5,787 nt of DNA from an uncultured Mycoplasmatota bacterium. Its GTDB lineage: Bacteria > Bacillota_I > Bacilli_A > RF39 > UBA660. The translations under genes and the position numbers were made by a program. The DNA lies in NCBI GenBank assembly GCA_947297555.1, contig CAMYTM010000044.1, positions 1-5,787 of the forward strand, read 5' to 3'. Positions 1-5,787 of this stretch are shown here, in pieces. Below the pieces are notes generated by a model, which did not search any database, was not told the origin of the DNA, and saw only the letters and a program-made list of their open reading frames with translations. Numbering within the stretch: position 1 is the stretch's first letter; the number at the start of each line of letters is the position of its first letter.

Positions 1-1224
1 TCCTTTAGATTTATGAATAGTTAAATATCGCAAAGAATAGGAATAGTTTTCTAACTTAAAGTAACCACTTTTTAGCCAAATTATTTTCTCTTTAGGAATA
101 AAGTTATAAATATCGAAGTTATTTCGACCAAGAATTAGAATTTCTCCGGTATTTATCTGCTTTATTGTTTTTAAAATCATTTTGTAAGGATTTAGATAAT
201 ACAGAATTTTTATGGGATTTTCTAAGTGTTTTTTGGATTTTAAATCTTTTTTTATTTGAAGTTCATTTTTCATGATGAAATCTCCTGCAATATAAATTAA
301 TTCTTGACTATTTCGGTAGGTATTTTCAATTTTAAATGTTTTTGCTCCTTTAAAATATTTTTGAAAGTTTAAGAAGATGTTTAAATCACATCCAGAAAAT
401 TTATAGATAGACTGAAAATCGTCTCCTACAACTGTAAGATTTGCATTGCTATTTTTTACAACTTCTCGAATCAAATCAAGGCGAAGTTTTGATGTATCTT
501 GAAATTCATCAATAATAATCTCTTTATATTTGCAAATTTTCTTTTCTTTACAATGTTTTAATGCTTTTTTTATTAAATCGTCAAAGTCGTAATAATGGTT
601 TTGGTATTTTTCTTTTTCATAAAAGTTGAAAATAGCAAAGAGGAAGAAAAGTAAGGGGTTTTCTTTCGTATTTTTAAAAAAGGTTTTAAAATCCTCATAT
701 TTTAAATTATTTGTACTGAATAAAGCAATAAAGGTAGCCATTAATTTTTGATTTGCTAAATGTGGCTTTGTTTTTATAAAATTTTGGTATTGTTTTTCTG
801 TAAAGAATAATTTTTTGTTTAGTTTAAAAAATTGCATTTTTAAAAATGAATGGTTCCATACATACTGCTCAAAAAAAGTAGTAATTGTTTTTTGTAAATA
901 AGTATCCGGTGCTATTTCAAAAAATAAATTTTCTTTTTTTAAAATGTGTATGGCAAGTTTGTGAAAAGTAAAAACATTAATTTTATCATTCTTTATTTTT
1001 TCTTTTAAACTTTTAACAGATTCATTGGTAAAAGATATGCAAAGTATGTCCTCTGGATTTACATGTTTTATTTCCAGCAAATACTTTATTTTTCCAACCA
1101 TTGTAAGTGTTTTTCCGCTTCCAGCACCTGCAACAATTAGTGAATATTTAGAAGCATTTACTATGGCATTTTTTTGTTGTTCATCTAATGGATAACCATT
1201 AATTATAAAGAAATCTTTGTTCAT
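1..1224 (-). CDS. UvrD/Rep-family SF1A DNA helicase, helicase IV (HelD)-like; 3' end beyond window
   Basis: ATP-dependent 3'-5' DNA helicase/translocase of the UvrD/Rep/PcrA superfamily, acting in the cytoplasm in DNA repair or recombination. The frame is open from an ATG at 1224 to the left edge, giving 408 residues with no stop. Motifs in order: Q-motif region PLDEQQKNA (12-20), Walker A AGAGSGKT (32-39), motif Ia SFTNESVK (64-71), TFH (86-88), DFDDL (213-217), Walker B IDEFQDT (238-244), motif III VGDDFQSIYKFSG (266-278), TYRNS (302-306), and the start of motif V, TIHKSKG (402-408), exactly at the edge. The GDD-Q-IY-FSG and TYR signatures recall E. coli helicase IV more than UvrD/PcrA; this is a comparison from memory. 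The missing part should hold the remaining 2A domain and motif VI. No Shine-Dalgarno precedes ATG 1224; an in-frame ATG at 1248 (8 codons upstream) also lacks one. ATG 1224 fits the promoter position as a leaderless start. It is divergent from the racemase operon and probably unrelated to it. Confidence 0.93.
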   Translation of the reverse strand, partial: MNKDFFIINGYPLDEQQKNAIVNASKYSLIVAGAGSGKTLTMVGKIKYLLEIKHVNPEDILCISFTNESVKSLKEKIKNDKINVFTFHKLAIHILKKENLFFEIAPDTYLQKTITTFFEQYVWNHSFLKMQFFKLNKKLFFTEKQYQNFIKTKPHLANQKLMATFIALFSTNNLKYEDFKTFFKNTKENPLLFFLFAIFNFYEKEKYQNHYYDFDDLIKKALKHCKEKKICKYKEIIIDEFQDTSKLRLDLIREVVKNSNANLTVVGDDFQSIYKFSGCDLNIFLNFQKYFKGAKTFKIENTYRNSQELIYIAGDFIMKNELQIKKDLKSKKHLENPIKILYYLNPYKMILKTIKQINTGEILILGRNNFDIYNFIPKEKIIWLKSGYFKLENYSYSLRYLTIHKSKG

Positions 1225-1231
1225 ATTTTTT

Positions 1232-1259
1232 ATTATAGTGAAAATCATTTTATTGTCAA
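1232..1259 (-). promoter_or_regulatory. Consensus sigma-A promoter for the helicase gene, predicted leaderless
   Basis: On the minus strand TTGACA (1259-1254) and TATAAT (1237-1232) are both perfect consensus hexamers with a 16-base spacer. Only seven bases (AAAAAAT) separate the -10 box from the ATG at 1224, so transcription should begin at or next to the start codon. There is no room for a Shine-Dalgarno sequence. The alternative start at 1248 lies inside the promoter spacer and could not be translated from this promoter. Confidence 0.75.
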
Positions 1260-1332
1260 AAAGCCGATTTGGAGAATTGGAGAGTATTAAAAAGAAATAC
1301 AATAGGAAATAAAGGAATTTTCATGTAAATAT

Positions 1333-1361
1333 TTTAAATTTAAAGCATTCTTTGGTATAAT
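1333..1361 (+). promoter_or_regulatory. Extended -10 sigma-A promoter for the racemase-ligase-asnB operon
   Basis: TATAAT at 1356-1361 is preceded by TGG at 1353-1355, forming a TGnTATAAT extended -10. A weak -35, TTTAAA (1333-1338, four of six matches to TTGACA), lies 17 bases upstream. The expected start near 1367-1368 gives a leader of about 15 bases containing the ribosome binding site AAGGAT at 1369-1374. The leader is too short for a riboswitch, T-box or attenuator, so any control would have to act at the DNA level. Confidence 0.7.
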
Positions 1362-1382
1362 TGATAAAAAGGATGATTTTTT

Positions 1383-2564
1383 ATGTACAGAAAAACGTAT
1401 GCCAGGATAGATGGTAAAATTTTAGAAAATAATGTAAAAGAAATAAAGAATAAATATAAGGATTATCAGTATTATATTGGAGTTGTTAAAAATAATGCTT
1501 ATCATCATGGAATGCGTGTTATTCAAAATTTAATTCGAGGCGGGATTAATTATTTTGCTGTTTCTTCATTGGAAGAGGCACTTTTGGTACGTAAATATAC
1601 ACAAGATATACCTGTTTTGGTGTTAGAACCAGTTGATGTTGAATTTATAGATGATGTTTTAAATAATAAAATTACTATTACTGTTGAAAGTTTAGATTAT
1701 TTAAAAAGTTTAAATAAGATAGATTTGGCCTATGAAGTGAAAATACATTTGAAGTTGGATACAGGAATGAACCGTTTAGGTTTGAAAACAAGTAAAGAAG
1801 TGAAAGAAGCCGTTAAGATTATAAGTAAAAATGAGCAATTGTTTTTGGAAGGCATTTATACTCATTTTGCTACAACAGGAGTTCAAGATTTTTATTATGA
1901 TCGACAAGTGGAGAATTTTCTTGATCTTACTAGTGAAATTGATTTAGCAAGTATTCCGATTGTGCATTTGGATCGCAGTTTAACGCTTGTTACCCATGAT
2001 AAGTTACCTTATGCTAATGGTGTGCGTCTTGGCATTGCTATGTTTGGATTTAGTGGAAGTAGAACAATTGGTAAGGGATTTAAAGCCACTCTTCGTAATA
2101 TAAAGCGAAATTTGTATGTAAAAAAATATCATATCAGTCCAACGATTTTAGAAAATGATTTACAACTTTCTACTGCTTTTTCGCTTTATTCTAGTGTAAT
2201 GACTCTTCGTAAAGTAAAAAAAGGGGAAGTTGTTGGTTATAATGCAAGTTATCAAGTGAATGAAGATGGAGTTATCGCTACTATTCCAATTGGATATGCC
2301 GATGGGGTTTCTAAAGAGTATGGATATGTTGTGATTCGTAATAAAAAATATCCAATTGTAGCAGATGCTATGGATATGATAATGGTATTAGTGGATGAAA
2401 CTGTGAAAACCAAAGATAAAGTTGAAATTTTTGGAGATACTATTACTATTCAAGAAGTAAAGGGAAGACTAAATATAAATGCACAACACTTGTTTAACAG
2501 AATTACTACTCGTGTACCAAGAGTTCATGTGGATGGTAAAGACGAAGTAGAGATAAAATATTAA
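1383..2564 (+). CDS. alr: Alanine racemase-fold PLP-dependent amino-acid racemase
   Basis: PLP-dependent racemase of the Alr family (fold III: N-terminal TIM barrel plus C-terminal beta domain), 393 residues, close to the usual size. The usual reaction is L-Ala to D-Ala for peptidoglycan, in the cytoplasm. The PLP lysine is K36 in GVVKNNAYHHG. The barrel motif HLKLDTGMNRLG carries K124 (carbamylated in some relatives) and R131. R215 in VRLGIAMFG is the arginine expected to contact the pyridine nitrogen. The catalytic tyrosine is probably Y286 in VVGYNASY, followed by IPIGYADG. The normal C-terminal (G)xxCMD loop reads VADAMD (326-331), with no Cys and seemingly one residue shorter. K36 is followed by N-N-A-Y-H-H-G where A-N-A-Y-G-H-G is common. 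The start is supported by AAGGAT 10 bases upstream and the promoter before it. It is first of three co-oriented genes with an ATP-grasp ligase and asnB, so a D-amino acid other than Ala (Asp, Ser) is possible. The family call is sure, the substrate is not. Confidence 0.92.
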   Translation: MYRKTYARIDGKILENNVKEIKNKYKDYQYYIGVVKNNAYHHGMRVIQNLIRGGINYFAVSSLEEALLVRKYTQDIPVLVLEPVDVEFIDDVLNNKITITVESLDYLKSLNKIDLAYEVKIHLKLDTGMNRLGLKTSKEVKEAVKIISKNEQLFLEGIYTHFATTGVQDFYYDRQVENFLDLTSEIDLASIPIVHLDRSLTLVTHDKLPYANGVRLGIAMFGFSGSRTIGKGFKATLRNIKRNLYVKKYHISPTILENDLQLSTAFSLYSSVMTLRKVKKGEVVGYNASYQVNEDGVIATIPIGYADGVSKEYGYVVIRNKKYPIVADAMDMIMVLVDETVKTKDKVEIFGDTITIQEVKGRLNINAQHLFNRITTRVPRVHVDGKDEVEIKY

Positions 2565-2619
2565 GCACCTAAGATAACACTTAATATGAAATCGAGAAAT
2601 TAAGAGAAGAGGAATACCT

Positions 2620-3828
2620 ATGGACTTTGAAGTTTTAATATTAGGAACAGATGCTAATGCTTACTACATGGCAAGATGTTGTTATGAGGCTTCGCATAAA
2701 AGAGCGTATTTAATAGGAAAAGATCGACTAGCATTTACGAAGTTTTCTAATATTTTACATGTAGAATATGTAGAGAATTTATGGGAAGAAGAAACATTTT
2801 TACATACGTTAAATGAATTTGCTAACAAGCATAAAGAAAAGAAAATTATTTTGATTAGTACCAATGAAACTTATGCTGAATATATTTCTGCAAATAAGAA
2901 AAAATTAAATAAACAATTTGTGTATAATTATCCAAGTCTGGAAGTAATTAAAAGTTTAACCAATAAAGAAGTTTTTTACAAAACTTATGAAAATTCTTGT
3001 TTACGTTTTCCTAAAACTATATACTATGATTGTAATAAAAATTCAAAAGTGCCTAATATGTCTTATCCTATTGTTTTAAAGCCCGCTAATGTCGTTTTGT
3101 ATAATCATTTAAAGTTTGAAGGTAAGAATAAAATTTATAAATTAAATAATGAAATGGAAGTAATAGAAGTTCTTGAAAGTATTAAAAGTAGTGGGTATAC
3201 TGATAAGTTAATTTTACAAGAATTTATTCCAGGAGATGATTCTAATCTATTTGATTCAGTCGTGTATGTAAATACCAAAGGGCATGTTGAATTTATTAGT
3301 TTTGCGCAAATAGGACTACAGGAAAGAACAAAATCTATGGTTGGAAATGCAGCAGTGTTAATGAATGGTTTTAATACGACAAAGGGTGATGTGGATAACC
3401 AAGTAGAAAATATTAAAAAGTTTATGGAGAATATTGGATATACAGGTTTTGCAGAGGTTGATATGAAATATGATTGTCGTGATAATACATTTAAAGTATT
3501 AGAAATTAATGCAAGACAAGGAAGATGTAGTTATTATGTCACTCCCTTAGGAAAAAATTTAGTGCAAGTTTTAATGGATGATTTATTAGAAAATATAGAA
3601 CATGAATATACATTTTTAAAAGAAAAAGTTTTACTCTCTTTTGTGCCAAAGGGAATTGTAAAGAAGTATATTCAAAATGAACTTTTTAAAAAAGAAGCGT
3701 TAAAAATGTGGAAGCATGTTGTAAAACCGATGGATGCTCCACTTGATAAGAATTTTAAACGTTTCTTAATGTTGCGGAAAAGATGGTTTCATTACTATAA
3801 AGAATATAAAAATGGATATTGGAAATAG
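2620..3828 (+). CDS. ATP-grasp carboxylate-amine ligase, D-aspartate ligase (Aslfm/AslA)-like
   Basis: Probable ATP-dependent ligase that activates the side-chain carboxylate of D-Asp as an acyl phosphate and joins it to the side-chain amine of Lys in the cytoplasmic peptidoglycan precursor, starting a D-Asp/D-Asn cross-bridge. The 402-residue protein has a nucleotide-fold N-domain (LILGTDANAYYMAR, 6-19), a linker helix with NKEVFY (115-120), ATP-binding lysine K154 in VLKPAN, the hinge LQEFIPGDDSN (199-209), and the metal-binding strand E-I-N-A-R-Q-G (E295, N297, R299), then a basic C-terminal tail. The LG(T/S)D-N-Y-MAR opening, KPAN, QEFIPGDDSN, GFA-VDMKYD-RD and EIN-RQGR-S blocks match my recollection of Enterococcus D-aspartate ligase in order and spacing, which favours this over D-Ala-D-Ala ligase or CarB. 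The start has AAGAGGAA (2607-2614) seven bases upstream. It lies 55 bases after the racemase and 10 bases before asnB, with no terminator between. The exact amino acid added is inferred. Confidence 0.8.
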   Translation: MDFEVLILGTDANAYYMARCCYEASHKRAYLIGKDRLAFTKFSNILHVEYVENLWEEETFLHTLNEFANKHKEKKIILISTNETYAEYISANKKKLNKQFVYNYPSLEVIKSLTNKEVFYKTYENSCLRFPKTIYYDCNKNSKVPNMSYPIVLKPANVVLYNHLKFEGKNKIYKLNNEMEVIEVLESIKSSGYTDKLILQEFIPGDDSNLFDSVVYVNTKGHVEFISFAQIGLQERTKSMVGNAAVLMNGFNTTKGDVDNQVENIKKFMENIGYTGFAEVDMKYDCRDNTFKVLEINARQGRCSYYVTPLGKNLVQVLMDDLLENIEHEYTFLKEKVLLSFVPKGIVKKYIQNELFKKEALKMWKHVVKPMDAPLDKNFKRFLMLRKRWFHYYKEYKNGYWK

Positions 3829-3833
3829 GTGAT
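3827..3833 (+). promoter_or_regulatory. asnB ribosome binding site overlapping the ligase stop codon
   Basis: AGGTGAT (3827-3833) is an exact complement of part of the 16S anti-Shine-Dalgarno region and sits five bases before the asnB ATG at 3839. Its first two bases are the last two of the ligase TAG stop (3826-3828). A ribosome finishing the ligase is thus positioned to start asnB, which suggests translational coupling. It also fixes the asnB start. Confidence 0.75.
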
Positions 3834-3838
3834 GAGTT

Positions 3839-5677
3839 ATGTGTGGAATTATAGGATTTGTAGATAAAAGAAATACCAAAGAAAAAAAAGAAATAATTAA
3901 AAAAATGGCTGCCCGAATCGCACATAGAGGTCCTGACGATGAAGGATTTTATGTGGATAAAAATGTAGCACTTGGACATAGAAGGTTATCGATAATTGAT
4001 TTAACTCGGAATGGAGCACAACCCATTTATAATGAAGATAAAAGTATGGCCATTGTGTTTAATGGAGAGATTTACAACTATGAAAGCATTAAAGAAGATT
4101 TAATAAAAAAAGGACATACGTTTAAGACCAAGACCGATACAGAAGTTATTTTACATGGTTATGAAGAATATAAAGAAAAGTTATTTATTCGCTTGCGTGG
4201 TATGTTTTCATTTGTAATTTATGATAAGGCAAAAGAGGAATTAATTGGTGCAAGAGACCATTTTGGGATTAAGCCTTTTTATTATTATAAAAATAAAGAT
4301 AGTTTTTTCTTTGGTTCAGAAATTAAGTCTTTTTTAGAGCATCCTGATTTTCAAAAAGAAGTTAATAAAGATGCTTTAAAAATGTATTTAATTTTTCAGT
4401 ACTCTGTACATGAAGAAACATTTTTTAAGAAAGTTTATAAATTAAAACCAGGTACTTTTTTTAAATATAAGAATGGAAAAATGATAATAAAAGAATATTT
4501 TAAAGTTGATTATCAAAAAAGCGATAAGCCTTATGATATTTATAAGAAAGAATTAAAGGATGTTTTAGAAGACTCCATTAAGTATCATCAAATTACAAGT
4601 GATGTAGAAGTAGGTTCTTATCTTTCAGGAGGAGTTGATTCTTCTTACGTTGTGAGTGTTGCAAAACCAGATAAGACTTTCTCTGTTGGGTTTGATATGC
4701 CAGGATTTGATGAAACAATGTATGCTAAAGATTTATCAGATTTACTCCATATTAAGAATTACCAAAAGAAAATTACAAGTGATGAGTTTTTTGATATATT
4801 GCCTACCATAATTTATCATACAGATGAACCGCATGCTAATCTTTCAACTGTCCCTTTGTATTTTTTATCTGAACTTGCTAGTAAAAAAGTTAAAGTTGTG
4901 CTATCAGGAGAGGGGAGTGATGAGATGTTTGCAGGATATAATGAGTATTATGAACCTAGTATCTTGCGTATGTATACAAAAATTCCTTTGAAAATACGAC
5001 AATTAATTGGAAAAATGGTAAGTATATTCCCACACTTTCCAGGCCAAAATACATTAAAACTTTATGGAAGCCCTTTTTATGAACGTTATATAGGTCATGG
5101 AACTTTTTCAAGTGAAAAAGAAGCAAATGAGATATTGGCACATAATTTAAAAAATGAGGAAACGATTGCGGATGTCATTAAGCCTTATTATGATAAAGTA
5201 GCACAATTGGATGATGTAACAAAGAAAATGTATATTGATATGCATTTTTGGCTACCCCAGGACATATTATTAAAAGCAGACAAAATGACGATGGCAAATT
5301 CTATTGAATTACGTGTTCCACTTTTGGATAGTGTTTTATTTGGCTATGCTAAACAAATTCCTACGAAATATTTAGTGCGTGATAAACAAACAAAGTATTT
5401 ATTCCGTGATATTACGCATGAGAAAATTCCAGAAGAATGGTCAAAAAGAAGAAAACTTGGTTTTCCTGTTCCTTTTTCTAAATGGATTAGGGAAGAAAAA
5501 TATTATAAAAAAGTGAAAGAAATGTTTAATAAACCATTTGTAAGTGAATTTTTTGATAAAGAATATATTAACAATTTGTTGACAGAACATTATCAAAATA
5601 TTAAAAATAATGGACGAAAAATTTACAATATTTATGTATTTTTAATTTGGTATGACGTATATTTTAATATAAATTGA
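3839..5677 (+). CDS. asnB: Asparagine synthetase, glutamine-hydrolysing (AsnB family); possible peptidoglycan amidotransferase
   Basis: Two-domain class II glutamine amidotransferase: the N-terminal domain releases ammonia from Gln, and the C-terminal domain adenylates a carboxylate and amidates it. It has 612 residues, close to B. subtilis AsnO/AsnB length. Cys2 in MCGIIGF becomes the N-terminal nucleophile after Met removal, which fixes the start. The glutaminase domain shows AHRGPDDEG (28-36), RLSIIDL (49-55), FNGEIYNY (74-81) and TDTEV (99-103). The synthetase domain has the PP-loop LSGGVDSS (262-269), HTDEPHA, SGEGSDEMFAGY (356-367) and the DKMTMANSIELRVPLLD block (481-497). All catalytic motifs look intact. 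It follows the ligase by 10 bases with coupled translation. Members of this family make free Asn, but others amidate meso-DAP (B. subtilis AsnB) or the D-Asp cross-bridge (Lactococcus AsnH). Next to an Asl-like ligase, amidation of wall D-Asp to D-Asn is plausible; plain Asn synthesis is not excluded by sequence. It ends in TGA with no clear downstream terminator. Confidence 0.95.
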   Translation: MCGIIGFVDKRNTKEKKEIIKKMAARIAHRGPDDEGFYVDKNVALGHRRLSIIDLTRNGAQPIYNEDKSMAIVFNGEIYNYESIKEDLIKKGHTFKTKTDTEVILHGYEEYKEKLFIRLRGMFSFVIYDKAKEELIGARDHFGIKPFYYYKNKDSFFFGSEIKSFLEHPDFQKEVNKDALKMYLIFQYSVHEETFFKKVYKLKPGTFFKYKNGKMIIKEYFKVDYQKSDKPYDIYKKELKDVLEDSIKYHQITSDVEVGSYLSGGVDSSYVVSVAKPDKTFSVGFDMPGFDETMYAKDLSDLLHIKNYQKKITSDEFFDILPTIIYHTDEPHANLSTVPLYFLSELASKKVKVVLSGEGSDEMFAGYNEYYEPSILRMYTKIPLKIRQLIGKMVSIFPHFPGQNTLKLYGSPFYERYIGHGTFSSEKEANEILAHNLKNEETIADVIKPYYDKVAQLDDVTKKMYIDMHFWLPQDILLKADKMTMANSIELRVPLLDSVLFGYAKQIPTKYLVRDKQTKYLFRDITHEKIPEEWSKRRKLGFPVPFSKWIREEKYYKKVKEMFNKPFVSEFFDKEYINNLLTEHYQNIKNNGRKIYNIYVFLIWYDVYFNIN

Positions 5678-5697
5678 AATTTTTTATTATTCATGTA

Positions 5698-5726
5698 TTG
5701 ACATAATTTAACTATTTTGTTATAGT
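5698..5726 (+). promoter_or_regulatory. Strong sigma-A promoter for tRNA-Val
   Basis: A perfect -35 TTGACA (5698-5703) and -10 TATAGT (5721-5726, five of six) are separated by 17 bases, with TGT at 5718-5720 making an extended -10. The expected transcription start is near 5733, about 14 bases before the first base of the tRNA, a normal leader for RNase P processing. It lies 21 to 49 bases after the asnB stop, so the tRNA is probably transcribed independently of the operon. Confidence 0.78.
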
Positions 5727-5736
5727 TGATTATGTC
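5700..5736. repeat. Imperfect 37-base inverted repeat spanning the tRNA promoter
   Basis: GACATAAT (5700-5707) pairs perfectly with ATTATGTC (5729-5736). After one unpaired T (5708), T5709 pairs as a wobble with G5728 and AACTAT (5710-5715, read with A5710) continues pairing with ATAGTT (5722-5727). A six-base loop TTTGTT (5716-5721) remains. In total there are 16 pairs with one bulge. The left arm carries most of the -35 box and the right arm most of the -10 box. In asnB read-through RNA it would fold as a long AU-rich stem. It is not followed by a U-run on the plus strand, so it is a poor intrinsic terminator. An operator-like or transcript-end role is possible but unproven. Confidence 0.6.
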
Positions 5737-5746
5737 CAGTACACAT

Positions 5747-5787
5747 GGGCGCTTAGCTCAGTTGGTTAGAGCACCTGCCTTACAAGC
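5747..5787 (+). tRNA. tRNA-Val (anticodon UAC), 5' half only, cut by window edge
   Basis: The 5' acceptor strand GGGCGCT (5747-5753) is followed by TA at positions 8-9. The D stem GCTC (5756-5759) pairs with GAGC (5769-5772) around an AGTTGGTTA loop. Next come A26, the anticodon stem 5' strand CCTGC (5774-5778) and the loop CTTACAA (5779-5785). The anticodon is TAC (5781-5783), which reads valine GUA and related codons. Only 41 of roughly 76 bases are inside the window; the 3' anticodon strand begins with GC at 5786-5787. A tRNA cluster may continue to the right. Confidence 0.93.

Noticed and set aside
1333..1344. Perfect 12-base palindrome TTTAAATTTAAA over the -35 of the racemase promoter
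   Set aside because: Made only of A and T runs in a very AT-rich intergenic region, so chance is sufficient explanation.
2682..2864. 60-codon open frame on the minus strand inside the ligase gene
   Set aside because: It lies wholly inside a well-supported gene on the other strand, has no ribosome binding site I can see, and encodes no recognisable motif.
2620..3828. D-Ala-D-Ala ligase or carbamoyl-phosphate synthase large subunit
   Set aside because: The ATP-grasp core is shared, but the N-terminal LGTDANAYYMAR, the FIPGDDSN hinge and the single-domain length fit the D-aspartate-ligase-like group better.
3755..3979. 74-codon minus-strand open frame across the ligase/asnB junction
   Set aside because: It is antisense to the conserved N-terminus of AsnB; its F/Y/S-rich composition is what AT-rich antisense frames give.
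4956..5141. 61-codon minus-strand open frame inside asnB
   Set aside because: Antisense shadow of a conserved gene with no supporting signals.
5700..5736. The stem as a Rho-independent terminator of asnB
   Set aside because: The stem is AU-rich and followed by CAGTACACATGGG rather than a T-run; kept as an inverted repeat instead.
5747..5787. tRNA-Ala, from the GGGCGC start
   Set aside because: The seven-base loop CTTACAA places TAC at the anticodon positions, which is valine; alanine would need an NGC anticodon.
1..5787. CRISPR array, insertion sequence, phage or toxin-antitoxin genes
   Set aside because: No regularly spaced direct repeats, transposase or integrase motifs, terminal repeats, or small paired genes were seen.

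Overview
The window looks like a low-GC, A+T-rich Gram-positive genome (Bacilli, Erysipelotrichia or Clostridia-like). The evidence is strong AT codon bias, sigma-A-type promoters with consensus TTGACA/TATAAT boxes, AGGAGG-type ribosome binding sites, and a set of genes for D-amino acid and cell-wall peptide chemistry. Genes end in TAA, TAG or TGA and tryptophan is TGG, so the standard bacterial code applies. I cannot name the genus.

Layout: (1) Positions 1-1224, minus strand, hold the first 408 codons of a UvrD/Rep-family superfamily 1 DNA helicase that most resembles helicase IV (HelD). It runs off the left edge in the middle of the helicase TIHKSKG motif. (2) Positions 1225-1382 are a divergent promoter region. 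A consensus promoter facing left sits so close to the helicase ATG that its mRNA would be leaderless, and an extended -10 promoter faces right. (3) Positions 1383-5677, plus strand, hold three genes with gaps of 55 and 10 bases that look like one operon: a PLP-dependent alanine-racemase-fold enzyme, an ATP-grasp ligase resembling the D-aspartate ligases (Aslfm/AslA) that build peptidoglycan side bridges, and a glutamine-hydrolysing asparagine synthetase (AsnB type). (4) Positions 5678-5746 carry a strong promoter built into the two arms of a long imperfect palindrome. (5) Positions 5747-5787 are the 5' half of a tRNA-Val with anticodon UAC, cut by the right edge.

The three-gene operon reads as a cell-wall branch-peptide module: make a D-amino acid, ligate it to the stem peptide (for the known relatives, D-Asp onto the side-chain amine of Lys), and amidate the free carboxylate using glutamine. 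In Enterococcus and Lactococcus the same chemistry uses a PLP-independent aspartate racemase (RacD), Asl, and an AsnB-type amidotransferase (AsnH). Here an Alr-fold racemase occupies the racemase slot. Whether it makes D-Asp, or only D-Ala for the same wall, is the main open question. The family assignments come from motifs seen in the sequence; the joint pathway is inference from gene order.
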